Shown in pieces: positions 1 to 10,502 of a stretch of DNA of 64,000 bases. A program made the position numbers and the translations under genes. The notes beneath the pieces were generated by a model. That model was not told the origin of the DNA. It worked only from the letters and a program-made list of their open reading frames with translations, and did not search any database. Origin of the DNA: Phellopilus nigrolimitatus (taxonomy: Eukaryota; Basidiomycota; Agaricomycetes; Hymenochaetales; Hymenochaetaceae); the NCBI GenBank assembly GCA_021029095.1, contig JAJOHG010000006.1, positions 1 to 64,000 on the forward strand, given 5' to 3'. Every line of letters begins with the position of its first letter. The stretch's first letter is position 1.

Positions 1-1198
1 CCGCGGATCATCGACGGACGCGAGAGGATCTCAGCGAGGGTGGCGCGCGCGGATGTGTTGACGAAGAGCATGCGTGTGAGTAGGTGCTTGAATTCTGTCA
101 GGAAATGAAAGACAATTTAACTAAGATAGCGATTTCTTCAAGAATGGATCGTACCTGCGCTGAATCAGTCTGGGCACTCGACGAGACCGCGCTTGCTTTT
201 TCGCATGGATCGCGGGCATACTCTGATCATCGAAGGGCACGTTGTCACAATCGAGCACGTAGAGCACGACGATGAAACCCCAGACATCGACCTCGGGCCC
301 GGTGTAGACCTTGGCATTGAGTAGCTCGGGAGCGGCGAAGCATATAAATCCGCAGAACGTGGAGAAATGGGAGACAGGGCTGTAGAGGTTGGAAAGACCA
401 AAGTCGATGCCTTGATGTTGTCCGTTTGGGAGATGAGGATGGTCTCGACCTTAAGGTCGCGATGGATGACATTGTTGCGGTGGCAGTTGTCGAGTGCGGA
501 GCCGATTTGGCGGGAGAACTTGCGGGCAATGCGTTCGCGAAGATGGCCGTAACTGAAGATATTGTCGAGCATCTGTTAAGCGTTGACGTACTCGAACATC
601 ATGTAGTAGTGGTTCGTGTGCGTGATGAGTTCCCGCATGCCGCAGATATAAGGGTAGTGTAGTAGCATCGACAGCAGGCCTCCCGGTCTACTTCGATGCC
701 TCCTTCGACGCTTGCTTCGCCGCCACCTCCGCTGTCGGCGCGACGCCATTCATCCCTGAACTTGCGATGTTGGCTCGCGGGAGGATCTTGATCGCGAGCT
801 GCGCACGCAGTGGGTGGGATCGTTACTAAATATGTTTTAAAAACGTTAGTGTGCAGATCGAATTGCTGACGCTGAAGATGCTACGCACCTTCTCGCCAGG
901 TGAGATCGTGATACGCCAGTTCGACTTTGCCCATGTAGCCCGCGCCGAGCGTCTTTCCGAGCGTGTAATCTCCCAGCACGCGATTCGAACTGAGCGGCTT
1001 CTGGGTATAGATGCTCGTGCTCGACTCGAGCGGCACCTGCGCGGTTGCGGGCGCATGCGTCTCGCAACCACCACCGCCGGCAGGGACGTACTGACTGGGC
1101 GCCATCGCCATTGACAGGGGTCGGGGACGTGCGCCATTCACAGATGGCTGGCGCGCGGTATAGGACATGCGTTTGAGGCGCTGAAGCAGTCGTAGCAT
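1..1198 (-). pseudogene. Decayed KIN1/KIN2-type Ser/Thr protein kinase (runs off the left edge)
   Basis: The minus strand carries recognisable kinase blocks in the right order: a glycine loop (TLGAGYMGKV) near 900-960, the ATP-lysine block LAIKIL near 790, the catalytic loop HRDLK near 445-465, a DFG block ([12 protein letters not shown]) near 385-420, an APE block near 340 and a C-terminal piece (LLTRMLFVNTSARATL) at 15-80. Order and wording match the fungal KIN1/KIN2 family, which regulates polarity and secretion. It is broken. The frame shifts just before the DFG block, again near 190-210 (after a [11 protein letters not shown] block) and near 690, and a TAA replaces the codon before the QMLD block near 575. 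A Q-rich segment lies upstream at 1330-1380. The far end lies outside the window. Family call is firm; loss of function is inferred from several independent breaks. Confidence 0.75.
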
Positions 1199-1959
1199 CG
1201 CGCTCGCGTTCTGACGATTTCATTACGTACCGAGGTCTTTGTTTTTTTCTCATTGCCCCTCTCCAACTCTTCCAAATGCGTGGGCTCTCTAGCGCAAGAC
1301 AGACTCGACCGACCAACGCGAAGGAGTCAAGTTGCTGCTGTCGTTGTTGCTGTTGATGCTGCTGCTGCGACTGCTGCATGACCTCGCGCTAAATAGATGG
1401 TTTACAGATTAGTACACTAAAGGCACGAAAACAAAGACCAACTTACGTTTAAACAGCAGTACGCGGAGCGTAGTCGAGAAGTCGAGAGGTTGAGAGGCCG
1501 AGAGGAAGACGAAGACGAGAAGACATGATGAGGACGACGCGCATCGCTGTCCTCGGGCTGTGCCGGACAGCGATCACTTCGACTACAGAATTCTACTCTA
1601 TTATGCAACAGGCTCCTCTAACTTTCATTTTCAGGCCCTTTCGCTCTCAGCACCGCGGCGCGGCTCGGCTCAGCAGGTTGCCCAGCGCCTCTAAATTTTT
1701 TGGCGCCGCCAGACCGCTTCCTCAACCTCAGCGCTACGCACATGCTTAAACCCCTCACGCCCTTCACCACGCGCGCCATCCTGCAGAAGCTTTCCCACCG
1801 CCTCTTCGGCACTGTCATAGTGCCCAGCTAGGTTGGCTCTCGGCGTTCCTGCGCATCTATATCTGCGTCTTCCTGTTCGCAAGTGACATCGACGAGACCG
1901 TCGAAATCGGAGACCGTCGAAATCGGAGACCATCCGAAGGTCGCAGGCATCCCCGAGAA

Positions 1960-3006
1960 TAATATCCCTTTGAAGGAGCGTATCCACGTGCGCAAGGAGG
2001 CCGAGCTCAGTGAAGTGCGCGGCTCGTGAGGCTAACATATAATAGCGATCACAACTTAGCCGACTGCGGACGAGCGCACGCTCTTCGACTACGTCTCTGG
2101 GCTGTGCGACTGGCTCGGGCCGTGTCGTGACCACGCGTGCCCTCAGCCGGAGGCCGTGCTCGCGGAGATGAACAGGTAGCAGGAGACGCTGCGCGGAAAC
2201 AACACGAAGGGCGCGCCGAAGGCGAACGGGTCGCTATCGCCGATGACGAACGGCCAGAAGCGGCACGCTAAGGAGCCTCCCACGGTGTGCGACCCACCAG
2301 AGGATGTTCCCGGTTTTCTCGACTGTACGGACTCTCTTCCGATCTCTTTACTTTGTTGCCGGAGTGAGATGGGGTGAAAAATGATGTGTTTTGTTTTGTG
2401 GAACAGCTATGGGCGCCCAGTTCAAGGAAGTTTCAGGTGAGGACCCGCTTCCGTGGGAGGCATTCCACATTGCCACCTTGACGCAGGAGGTACGAAGCGC
2501 TATCGTTTTCGTATCCGCTACTGAAGACTTTGTATTTTGTATTATTACTTAGGCTGCGCTGATGCTCGCGCTAGCGTCAGTGTGATTCAAGGCATCGGCC
2601 GTCGTGAAGGCAAGCAAGTTCGGCGGGGTGCGTGTTTCTTTCTTGTACTACCCGAATGACGTCTTCGGGCTGACTCGCGTCCCTTTCGTTGCTCTCCCTA
2701 AAGCTCACGGTGAGCCTGCGCGCGCTCCGCCAGAAGGCGAGCGTAGTGCTGAAGGAGATGGTGAGCGGGCTGGGGAAATTGGCGAGCAGGAGCGAGAGGC
2801 CCGCGCATTTGTCGACGTGTGCAGGTATATACTTGAGTTCGCAAAGGTGCGTCGCATTCTTTTGATACTCTCTCCGCTCTCTGACGTGGTGACACTCTGC
2901 GATGCAGCTCGACCACGTTTCGCCTAAGGACGTCGCGAAGCGCCTCGGGCACGCGCGCAGCAGCATCTGGCATCGTCCGCTCTGGAAAGCCCTCACAACA
3001 ACTGCT
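1960..3006 (+). pseudogene. Remnant of an unidentified conserved coding region, possibly NatB auxiliary subunit-like
   Basis: Short coding-like blocks appear in order but in shifting frames: one around 2060-2330 (starting TADERTLFDYVSGLCDWLG, broken by a TAG near 2178), one around 2420-2600 (EDPLPWEAFHIATLTQE then ALMLALAS, with a TGA near 2582), and one around 2700-3010 (LRQKASVVLKEMVSGLGKLA, then a block starting LDHVSPKDVAKRLG). Plausible intron boundaries separate them. The wording loosely recalls the C-terminal part of fungal NatB auxiliary subunits (Mdm20/Naa25), but I cannot confirm this from memory. Three or more breaks argue for a dead gene, like its neighbours. There is also a 17-bp tandem duplication at about 1895-1930. 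Confidence 0.35.
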
Positions 3007-3325
3007 TTCCCGCGTAAATATGAAAGTGTTGTATATGTACACGTGAAAACTATGCTGTAGAATGTACAGATGCGTGCTAGAAATCATCAGGGGAAAAGCG
3101 ACAGATACCAAAAAGGTGCAAAGACGACAATGGGTTAGACGACAGATGAGTAAGGTGTGGAGAGACAAACAAAAACTGGGGAATGGAAGAGGAGGATAGA
3201 AGGGAGAGCGAGTAGAGTATCCTAGTCGGCCAGACCATAACGATGGTCATGGAGAAAGAGGCAATAGATAAGGCGCTCGCGGCATCCGCGTTGCATCTAT
3301 CACCCCAGTACCATGTCATCTTCAC
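3006..3325. other. Intergenic stretch
   Basis: This sequence lies between the end of the unidentified remnant and the C-terminal end of the MUB1-like remnant. No conserved coding block, RNA gene or clear repeat was seen. It is purine-rich on the plus strand around 3180-3220. Confidence 0.4.
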
Positions 3326-4667
3326 TCACATCTGCACCCGAACTCGAACCCGCAGCCGAAGCATCTCGCGCCGAACGCGACGGTGATGTGCGCGCACCGC
3401 AAGCGCCTGGATTCTGTCCGGCATCGCCTGCTTGCCTGCCCGCATCCGCTCTACCGCCCGCCTACGCTCGAGCGTCGCGATGTGTGCCTCGGTATCCGCA
3501 TCGAGCGCGGCGGCGTACCCTGCTCCGTCGTCCGCCAGCGCTTCCGCCCAAGACATCCCGACCGCCGACAGGAAGCCGCGGATGGTTGCCTGCCTCTCCG
3601 CCGAGAACACGTCCAGGGCCGGGCTGGCGGGAGGGGAGGCATTCTCTCGTGCGGGCGCCGTTGGGTGTGGAACCACATGATTCACTGGGAACGGTGTTGT
3701 AGTTATTGGTGATGGTCCTGCAGCTCCTGCTGCTGCGCGCCGCCGCATGCTAATAGGAATCGACATGCTCGTCATTGGCGGACCGCCGAGAGTGTTTCCC
3801 GGGCCAAAAAACGAGGTTACAGGGTTTGCGGGCGCGGTCGCATTTGAGTTGGCGCTGAGTTGGTGCGGCGAAAACCCGCAATGCGAGGCAAACCGCATGG
3901 ACCATGCCCGCTTGCTCCTCGCGGCCTTGCGAACTCCGAAGCAGTCTGGTTTCGAAAGCAAAAATGTGACACTGAGATTTCAATGGAGAACTGACTGTAT
4001 GTTAACTCACCGTTGTACCATTCTTCCGAGAAACCGAGAGGCGTGCAACAGATCGCATGCCCGTAAGAGCGGCAGCGGCTGCAAATGCAAGTCGCTGGCG
4101 CTCTCTATCCTGCGCCAACCGGGGTTCCACCCTGTCATGCGCAACTGTCGACACCGTACGCCCTCCCGACCCGCTTCCACTTCCAACACCGACATTGGCC
4201 ACCGCACCTTCTGCGGTGTCGCCGTCACCTTCAGCATTCTGACCCCGTCCGACACCCGACCCACCCTCGGTTATCTCGTCGCCCTCGCGCGCACTGCACC
4301 AGAACCTATGACCCTCATTCCATACACGCGACAGACATCCCTTCCCGCAATACTTCGCCTTCCTGCACCGTCGACACCTTGTGAACTCCCACTCCTATTT
4401 GCCATAGAATAGGTCGGGGCCTTCATGAATAGACGAATAATATATGTAAGGAAAGACGTACTGTTAGACACTGTCTTATCCCGCCGCGCGGCTCTCGTTC
4501 TTCCGGCACGCATTGCGCACGATGACGCCCGCCCAATACTGAGTTTCTGGTGGTAAGAAAGGCGGTGGTGTCGGTAAACTACTCTCCGTCGGGCTTGGGC
4601 GAAACGTGAAGCGCTCCACGAGCGAGAACACGTTGGTCATACGCAGCGACGCCGCGTACGACGCGGT
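3326..4667 (-). pseudogene. MUB1-like MYND zinc-finger gene, C-terminal part, broken and missing its N-terminus
   Basis: Reading down the minus strand from 4667, the blocks [13 protein letters not shown] and [19 protein letters not shown] precede a MYND zinc finger (CRRCRKAKYC, then HRFWC, about 4290-4400). After a low-complexity Gly/Ser stretch and an intron comes a long C-terminal exon (3326-3960) with the block SAERQATIRGFLSAVGMSWA. This order matches fungal MUB1/samB, an adaptor of the Ubr2 ubiquitin ligase. The frame breaks at about 4480, just before the first zinc-finger cysteines, where the expected GIRQC reading is one or two bases out of phase. The N-terminal half is absent: at about 4667 the sequence changes directly into phosphoketolase. 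A functional product is unlikely. Confidence 0.6.
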
Positions 4668-5360
4668 CGGCCCGGTTTCGGCTTCGCCATCGCCGACAAC
4701 GCAAGCGACGAGGTTCGGGTTGTCCATGACGGCGCCGAATGCGACGATAAATACGTAGCCAAGCTCGCCGACTTCGTAGATCGCACCGGGAGTCTGCGTT
4801 GATGTGATTGCAATGGCAAATCCAGGCGCGTGTATATGACTAGTTAAAGTGAATTACTGTGTGCCGACGGCAAAGGAAGACCATACCTTGGGAAGCCGTC
4901 AAGGGGCGGAGAACCTCGAGGCGAGGCCGGAGAGGCTCGCATTGTAGCGCGCGCTCTCGGCGTAGAAGCAATTAAGAGAGCCCTCGAGCCAGAGGTAGGA
5001 GAGAATTCCCTGTGCGCCGTATCCTGTGCGCGATCGATTGAGAATGCAAAAGCCCTGGAAGGGATATGGGAAGAACAGACATGGACCGACAACATAGAGC
5101 ACGTGGTTGTCGTGCTCTATTATGATGCGGTTGAGGTAGGTGTAGACGAGGAGGCCCGGGCCCCCAGGGCCGAGCAGACGCGGCTTGATGTCGTCATGGG
5201 TGAGCTCGCGCTCAAGCAGCACAGTATCCTTGAGGAAGATCCCTGCAGCAAATAATTTTCATCAGCGGGTGAGTAGGAGATTTAAGCAGGGAGTGCACCT
5301 GCTGCTATGTAGTCGCCCGGCCCGAGAGACCTCTTGATGGAGAGCACTTTAAGGTTGAGT
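4668..5360 (-). pseudogene. N-terminal fragment of a phosphoketolase (XFP)
   Basis: Minus-strand blocks in order are DYIAA, an intron, then [66 protein letters not shown] and [10 protein letters not shown] followed by [14 protein letters not shown]. These match the first roughly 200 residues of xylulose-5-phosphate/fructose-6-phosphate phosphoketolase, a TPP enzyme that makes acetyl phosphate. The family is about 800 residues long, so at least three quarters is missing. The reading stops at the GDGEAETGP motif, where MUB1-like sequence begins. The wording is diverged, for example around the expected GHWGTCPG site. An acetate kinase remnant lies about 4 kb away in divergent orientation, the enzyme that would use its product. 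Confidence 0.65.
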
Positions 5361-7729
5361 TCGCCTTTGAGCGTGTTGGGAAACGGAGAGAGGCGGGTTA
5401 TGCTGTGAGAGGAGCTGGGCGGGCATTGTCGAGCGATGGTACGAGGAGGAGGAGAGCTCGCGACGCGTCGTGTACCACTTCTATTCGTGAGAAATAGTTA
5501 CATAAGCGTGAAATGCCTCGCGTATTCGTCGAGAATGTGCACGTCTCGGGTGAGACCTATGCTTGACGCACGGCGGGAAGAGGAGCCCGGAAATACTGTG
5601 CCCTCGCAGTCAATCAGTGTGATCTCAAGCGGGGAAGACGCACTGTCCTGCCCGCGGTCTGACTTGCTATTTCATGGAACGCGACGACGAACGGAGAAGC
5701 GCGGGCATGCGCCAGATCGCTACGCTGCAAGGGCGAGGACGTGAGAGATTTCGTGCACTTGGTTGATGGAGCGGAAGAGGAAGACAAGGCAGAGGATGCG
5801 GAGAAAGAGACAATTCGTGCTCCTCTCTTTGGGGCGCGCTGCGCCGACTGGAAGAATTGGGGTAGGGGATAGCGTCGGGAGTATGTTTGTTTTGTATTGA
5901 CTGGGAAAGGCCCGAGCGCGCTCGTCTGTATCCAGTTTCGCTCTGTTGCCAGCCTTCAAACCATTGAGCGATTCCATACACTTTACGGTGCGTTCTCCGT
6001 CTCAACGTGTGCAGTACGTACTGGCTAAGAGAATTCGCTCATGCTGTAAATCTCCCTTCTAATCAAGAGCATACGCGCAGTCGGTGCGACTGGCATGGAA
6101 GTACGACCAGAGTATACGCACAAGCCGATCAAATAACTCGGACACGTGTGGGAGAAATGATAGAATGCCACGCCAGGTGAGGCCGCACGGTGCTCTTGGA
6201 CATGTTTCTGGTGGTCAAATTCTGACCATTTGTGTTCTATTAAACTTATAGTGGACGTACGTATTTCCTGTACTTTTTCGGTCAGGCACTTCTTACTTCC
6301 TCAGAAAGAGCGCGGACATCCGAGCGTGCTTGCAGGGTAACGCCACTTGGATTCGCGGATGGCATGCACGAGATGCGTTCAAGTTAGCGCGCCTTGTGGA
6401 GCTCATATCAAATCTCGAAGACGTCTCTCGAGCGCTCTAAGGCGATCTTCTCCATGTGTCTTGTCGTATGATCTCCTAGGGCTCTATGCATTTTTATTTC
6501 TCCCTGCCTATCAGAAAGGTCCTCGCAAAAATTTTAAATTTGCTCAGCCTCCTTGAGTCCGCCTTGACCGTGTGCCAGGCTGCACTTGCAAGCCTAATGG
6601 CGCCAGAACCTTTGTGAAGGTTTGTGACTCCGTTCTGCTTTGGACCTTACCCGACTTTTCCAGACAACACGCTGCTACTTTTCGCTCTGCTTCCCTCGTC
6701 GTTATATTCAAACCCGTTTTTTTTTCGTCTATTCGCTTCTCTTCAGTCCGAATCTGCGACTCGATTCTGCGGCCTGCACGATTAGCGGTGGTACGATCTC
6801 CGCGAAGTCACCGTGTTCTTCCATTCGTCGCCTGATTTTAGTCATTGAAAGGATTTGTCAAAGGTGCAATTCAATCTAGAGCACCTTTTAGGCTTCGACG
6901 TGTACGAAGGCGGACACGGCGAGCACTATTTCCGCGTTCGTCGATCTCGAGAGCAGTTTCAACGACGCCCTGAAGGCTGCGATGGACAGGTTCTTCGACC
7001 AAACGTGTGCGAAATTGCCGTAGTCAGGGCGCCGCGTTAGACGCTTGACGCAGCGAACGAGGGAAGTTTGAATAAATAGATAGGCCCTTACAAAACCTAC
7101 TTTTTTGCTCCGCGAGCTAATTGTTTTTCTTTCCTTAGATGCTTCCTTCTAAAAGCGGTTTCGCCGTGACCCGAATGAGCATTGTGCTACTCTCCATGTA
7201 TTAGTATATGCCCATGCCCTCATGAACTCATATGAAACATTTTCTGAGCGCGATACCGATATTCAATATTAATTCAACAAAGCAATATCGAGTTTCCCTA
7301 TCATGCAGCAAGTCCGCTAATTTACATTATTAGAACGACTTGACACTAAGGGTGCCGAACGTGGCAGTATGGAAGACCTCCAATTACTCTATCCCTCGTT
7401 CTTCCCACTTTCGAATGACCATCAGAATTCGTTACTGTCAAGATTCAATCGAGTGCGAGTCACGGATTCTCACCTCGCTCGATCGCCTTCTCCCGACTGA
7501 CACTGCCCCGAGCGGGCGCGCACCCAAAAAGTACAAGCGATGTCTTCACCGATCAAACTGTAACTGTACTGGCTCTTCTAGGCCCCATGTAGTTCCGATT
7601 GACATTTCCTCGAGGCCACTCTCCCATTTGCTCCGTATGAGTTTTTCCTGCTTTTTCCACAGCGCTTGTAAAAATACTCAACGCCCGCATCCTCGCTTCA
7701 ACCATCAACCAAGGTAGACTCCCAGAACG
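5361..7729. other. Long region without a supportable gene
   Basis: Several open frames exist on both strands but none has conserved blocks joined by sensible splice sites. A minus-strand stretch at about 5480-5560 (block DVHILDEYARHF) looks like further coding debris. A segment at 5463-5511 is similar to 9028-9075. From 6550 to 7720 there are T-rich and CT-rich tracts that could include the promoter of the gene starting at 7730. Confidence 0.35.
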
Positions 7730-8833
7730 ATGAACGTCTCAGACTCTCAGATGAGTTCCCAAGAAAGCGCCGTTCGTGAGCGCGAGGAGCCTGAGGTGAG
7801 TCGATACCACTCTATCAGTCCACTGTCTCTCCTCACCCCGATGCTATTTACCCCTTTTCTGCCTCCCTTTTCGTCTGCAGAAGAATGCTCGTGGCATTTC
7901 CGTCAATAACGCGAGATTGTATTCCGTTGAAGTTGAAGCTCAATATCTGCTTGGACGCAACGAGTCCTCTCACACGAACCCGGTATTCTTCGAAGCGGAG
8001 TTACCGCTGATATCATCACCAGCGAATCCGCCCACAGACCTCAATGTCGACGACTCCGATACAAGATCCCCCGTCAAGACGTTGCTGGTGGCGCAGTTGC
8101 ATCAAGGAGATGGGGTGATTAAGCAATATACATTCTTCAAGGAAAACGACATGAAGGTATCGTGTTCGGACGTCCTAGAGAATAGGACAGTCTTGGAGTA
8201 TACGCCCGGCGCCCACGGATTTGCACACAAGATTCTCGACTTTGGCATAGATAGAGCTACAGAGAAGGTGATTCTAGTCGTCCATTTGGCAGACGTATAT
8301 GGAGCCCGTACGTTGTTATCCATTTCTTCTTTCTTCTGTAACGCTTCTCGAAGTGTGCTTAGAAAATCCTTACTCACTTTATACAGAACATGTTGAAGTC
8401 CTGCGTATACGCACGACGGATTGGATTCCCACCACGTTACTCAAGAAAGAGCTTCCAATCGAAAAACACGACATTGAGGCTCACCAGCTAGACAGCGTGC
8501 GCGTTTATGCGAACGCTAAGAGCGCGTTGATTCTGCTGAGGGAAGATGTCATTCTCGTGGACTGGTTGGCCGGGCGAGTCGCAAGGCTGTTGATTGTGAG
8601 TATACGAACCGCCTTCGTTTGCACCTTCTGAATACGTTTCTCGACAGCCTATTTCGGTATCAAGCAAAAGCATGAAGATCACATACCGGCGTAATTTGTA
8701 CTTTGTGGCGTTCGACGACGAAGACGACTATGTCTTCCCTGTTCCCTCAATGTCCAAGGTCTGGATACCCCTCGAGTCGCTGTGGGCCGAAGTGGAAAGG
8801 AATACTTACCCCGAACCACGTTCACACAACTAG
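7730..8833 (+). CDS. Conserved-looking hypothetical protein, 295 aa, 4 exons
   Basis: A clean model of four exons (7730-7795, 7881-8307, 8387-8595, 8648-8833) joins in frame with GT-AG introns of 52-85 bases, from ATG to TAG. It ends in an ordered block (KVWIPLESLWAEVERNTYPE). No signal peptide or membrane segment is evident. The beta-rich look, with phrases such as ALILLREDVILVDWLAGR, resembles the C-terminal half of fungal F-box family proteins with a propeller-like region, but there is no F-box at the start, so this is only a possibility. It stands out as intact between decayed genes. An expressed, possibly truncated paralogue is the simplest reading. Confidence 0.6.
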
Positions 8834-9152
8834 GGCACAACTCTCCATGGACGAATGATCGTCGGAAGCTCGGCCAAAGCAGTAGACTAAGACAGGGAAG
8901 CCCATGTACGTAGATCAAGGACCGCGTAGCATAGCGCAAAGAACTGTTTTGTTGGAGGAGGATTGTGACCCGCGCGTAAGCTGAAGTTATCCTCGAGACT
9001 CCGTGCAGAGTGTATGACTCATGAGGGTTGCGTTGTGTACCGACTATTCGTGAGAAACAATTACACAAGCGTGGGTTTTACGCCTGCAATTATGAAAATC
9101 GTCCGTCATGTAGTTTTATATAAAGCTGCACTTTACTACGCAAGACAAGAAT
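8834..9152. other. Upstream region of the acetate kinase remnant
   Basis: No gene is seen. It contains a segment (9028-9075) resembling 5463-5511 and a TATA box just before the former start codon of the acetate kinase. Confidence 0.4.
9117..9124 (+). promoter_or_regulatory. TATA box of the dead acetate kinase gene
   Basis: TATATAAA lies about 30 bases before the ATG at 9153. The core promoter looks preserved although the gene behind it is broken. Confidence 0.4.
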
Positions 9153-10502
9153 GTGATCCTCGCTGTCAACGCAAGTTCCCTCTCCCCAAATTTCCGCGTA
9201 CGCGCCCAACCGATCCTACAATACCGCCTTGTCCCCGTCTACTTCCTCCACCGAGAACCCAGCCATCGCGCCTGCGCTCTTCTCCTTCACCGAGTCGCGC
9301 AAGAAAGGCAGGGTCCCCGAAGGCGAGATCACCGACCACGAGAGCGCCTTTGCGTACTTCGCTCGCTTTCTCGAGAAGCATACGTCAAGCATGTGTGTTA
9401 CCGTGTTGTACACGGTGGCGGCTATCCTGGTCCCGTGCGCGTCTCGAGAAAACTCATACCACCACATCGAAAGCCTCTCCGACCTCGCACGCCTGTAAGT
9501 TGCCAGTTCATTTTCTTACTCTGTTGTTACAACTCATCAGTCACAGTGGCCGCGCGCTAGTCGTAATCGAAAAATGCCTCAAGGTCCTCCCGACCCGACG
9601 CAGACTCAATCGCCTTCTTCGAGTCCATATTCCATTCGACGCTCCCGGACTACGTCGCCAGGTGCGCAATCGACCCGTATGTCGCTGGTCCCAAGGCCTC
9701 CGCAAGTACGGTTTTCACGACCGCACAAATACTAGCATAATCTGAATCTTGCCTCCAGACTCGTACATCCTTCGCGCTGTCTCCACGTCCAGCGCAATCC
9801 GCCAATCGAGAAGACAACTTTTATTGCGATGCATCTTGACGCAGGCGCGCCAGTCTGCGCGATTGTAGCGTCGACACCTCCATGGGGCTAACCTCGCTGG
9901 ATGGCCTCCCTGGTGCGACGCGCGCCGGCCACGTAAACCCCTTGCTCATCTTCCACTATACCAGCCACGTCAGCGCCATCAGCCGCAATGCCGCCGAGGC
10001 CGAGACCGTCGAGATCACGTCCGTCCGTCCGTCTTTCTTCTCTGCGCTTGCTACTTGACAGCGAAACTAACAGGCGGAGTATGTCTTAAACAGACAAGCG
10101 GGCTGGGCCGCACTGACAGGGACATTAGACTTCAGCATCATCGGTGCGCACAGGCTCGCCAGACCACCCGTGCGAGACGCCCGCGTTCAACCCAGTCGTC
10201 GACCGTATCATGGGCCACGTCGGCGGGTACTTTTTCAAGCTCGGCGAGCGGCGCGGTGTTCAGCGGCGACATCAGCCAGCGCAGCGCGCTACTCGAACGC
10301 TGTGGCTGCCTAGGCTTCGGGCTCGATGAGTGCAAAAACAAGGGTGTGGATGAGGCGTACTGGACATTCGAGACGGACGCGGGCGGACGGTGTCAGACAG
10401 ATGAGCAGGTGAGCTAGGCTCCAGATATAGTTACTCGATACGCTGACCTGTCGATTTGCTTTGTAGATCGAGATGGCGCGCCAGGACCGGTTCGATGATT
10501 AA
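9153..10502 (+). pseudogene. Decayed acetate kinase
   Basis: The start MILAVNASS matches the acetate/propionate kinase N-terminus (usually MILAVNAGSSS). Ordered blocks follow: ITDHESAFAYF, KHVCYRVVHGGGY, SYHHIESLSDLA, ALVVIEKCLKVLP, GLRKYGFH, FIAMHLDAGA, MGLTSLDGLPGATRAGHVN, SRNAAEAETVEITS, RQAGWAALTGTLDF, VDRIMGHVGGYF and IEMARQDRFDD ending at TAA 10500-10502. The enzyme interconverts acetyl phosphate and ADP with acetate and ATP. The blocks sit in different frames, with shifts near 9205, 9390, 9440, 9600, 9900 and 10200, several inside exons where no intron fits. Catalytic-region glycines are also changed. It is clearly non-functional. With the phosphoketolase fragment at 4.7-5.4 kb it forms the remains of a phosphoketolase-acetate kinase pair. 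Confidence 0.75.

Noticed and set aside
4476..4727. Reading the phosphoketolase-MUB1 joint as a true fusion enzyme
   Set aside because: Both parts are incomplete, and the MUB1 part breaks frame just after the joint, so a functional fusion protein is unlikely.
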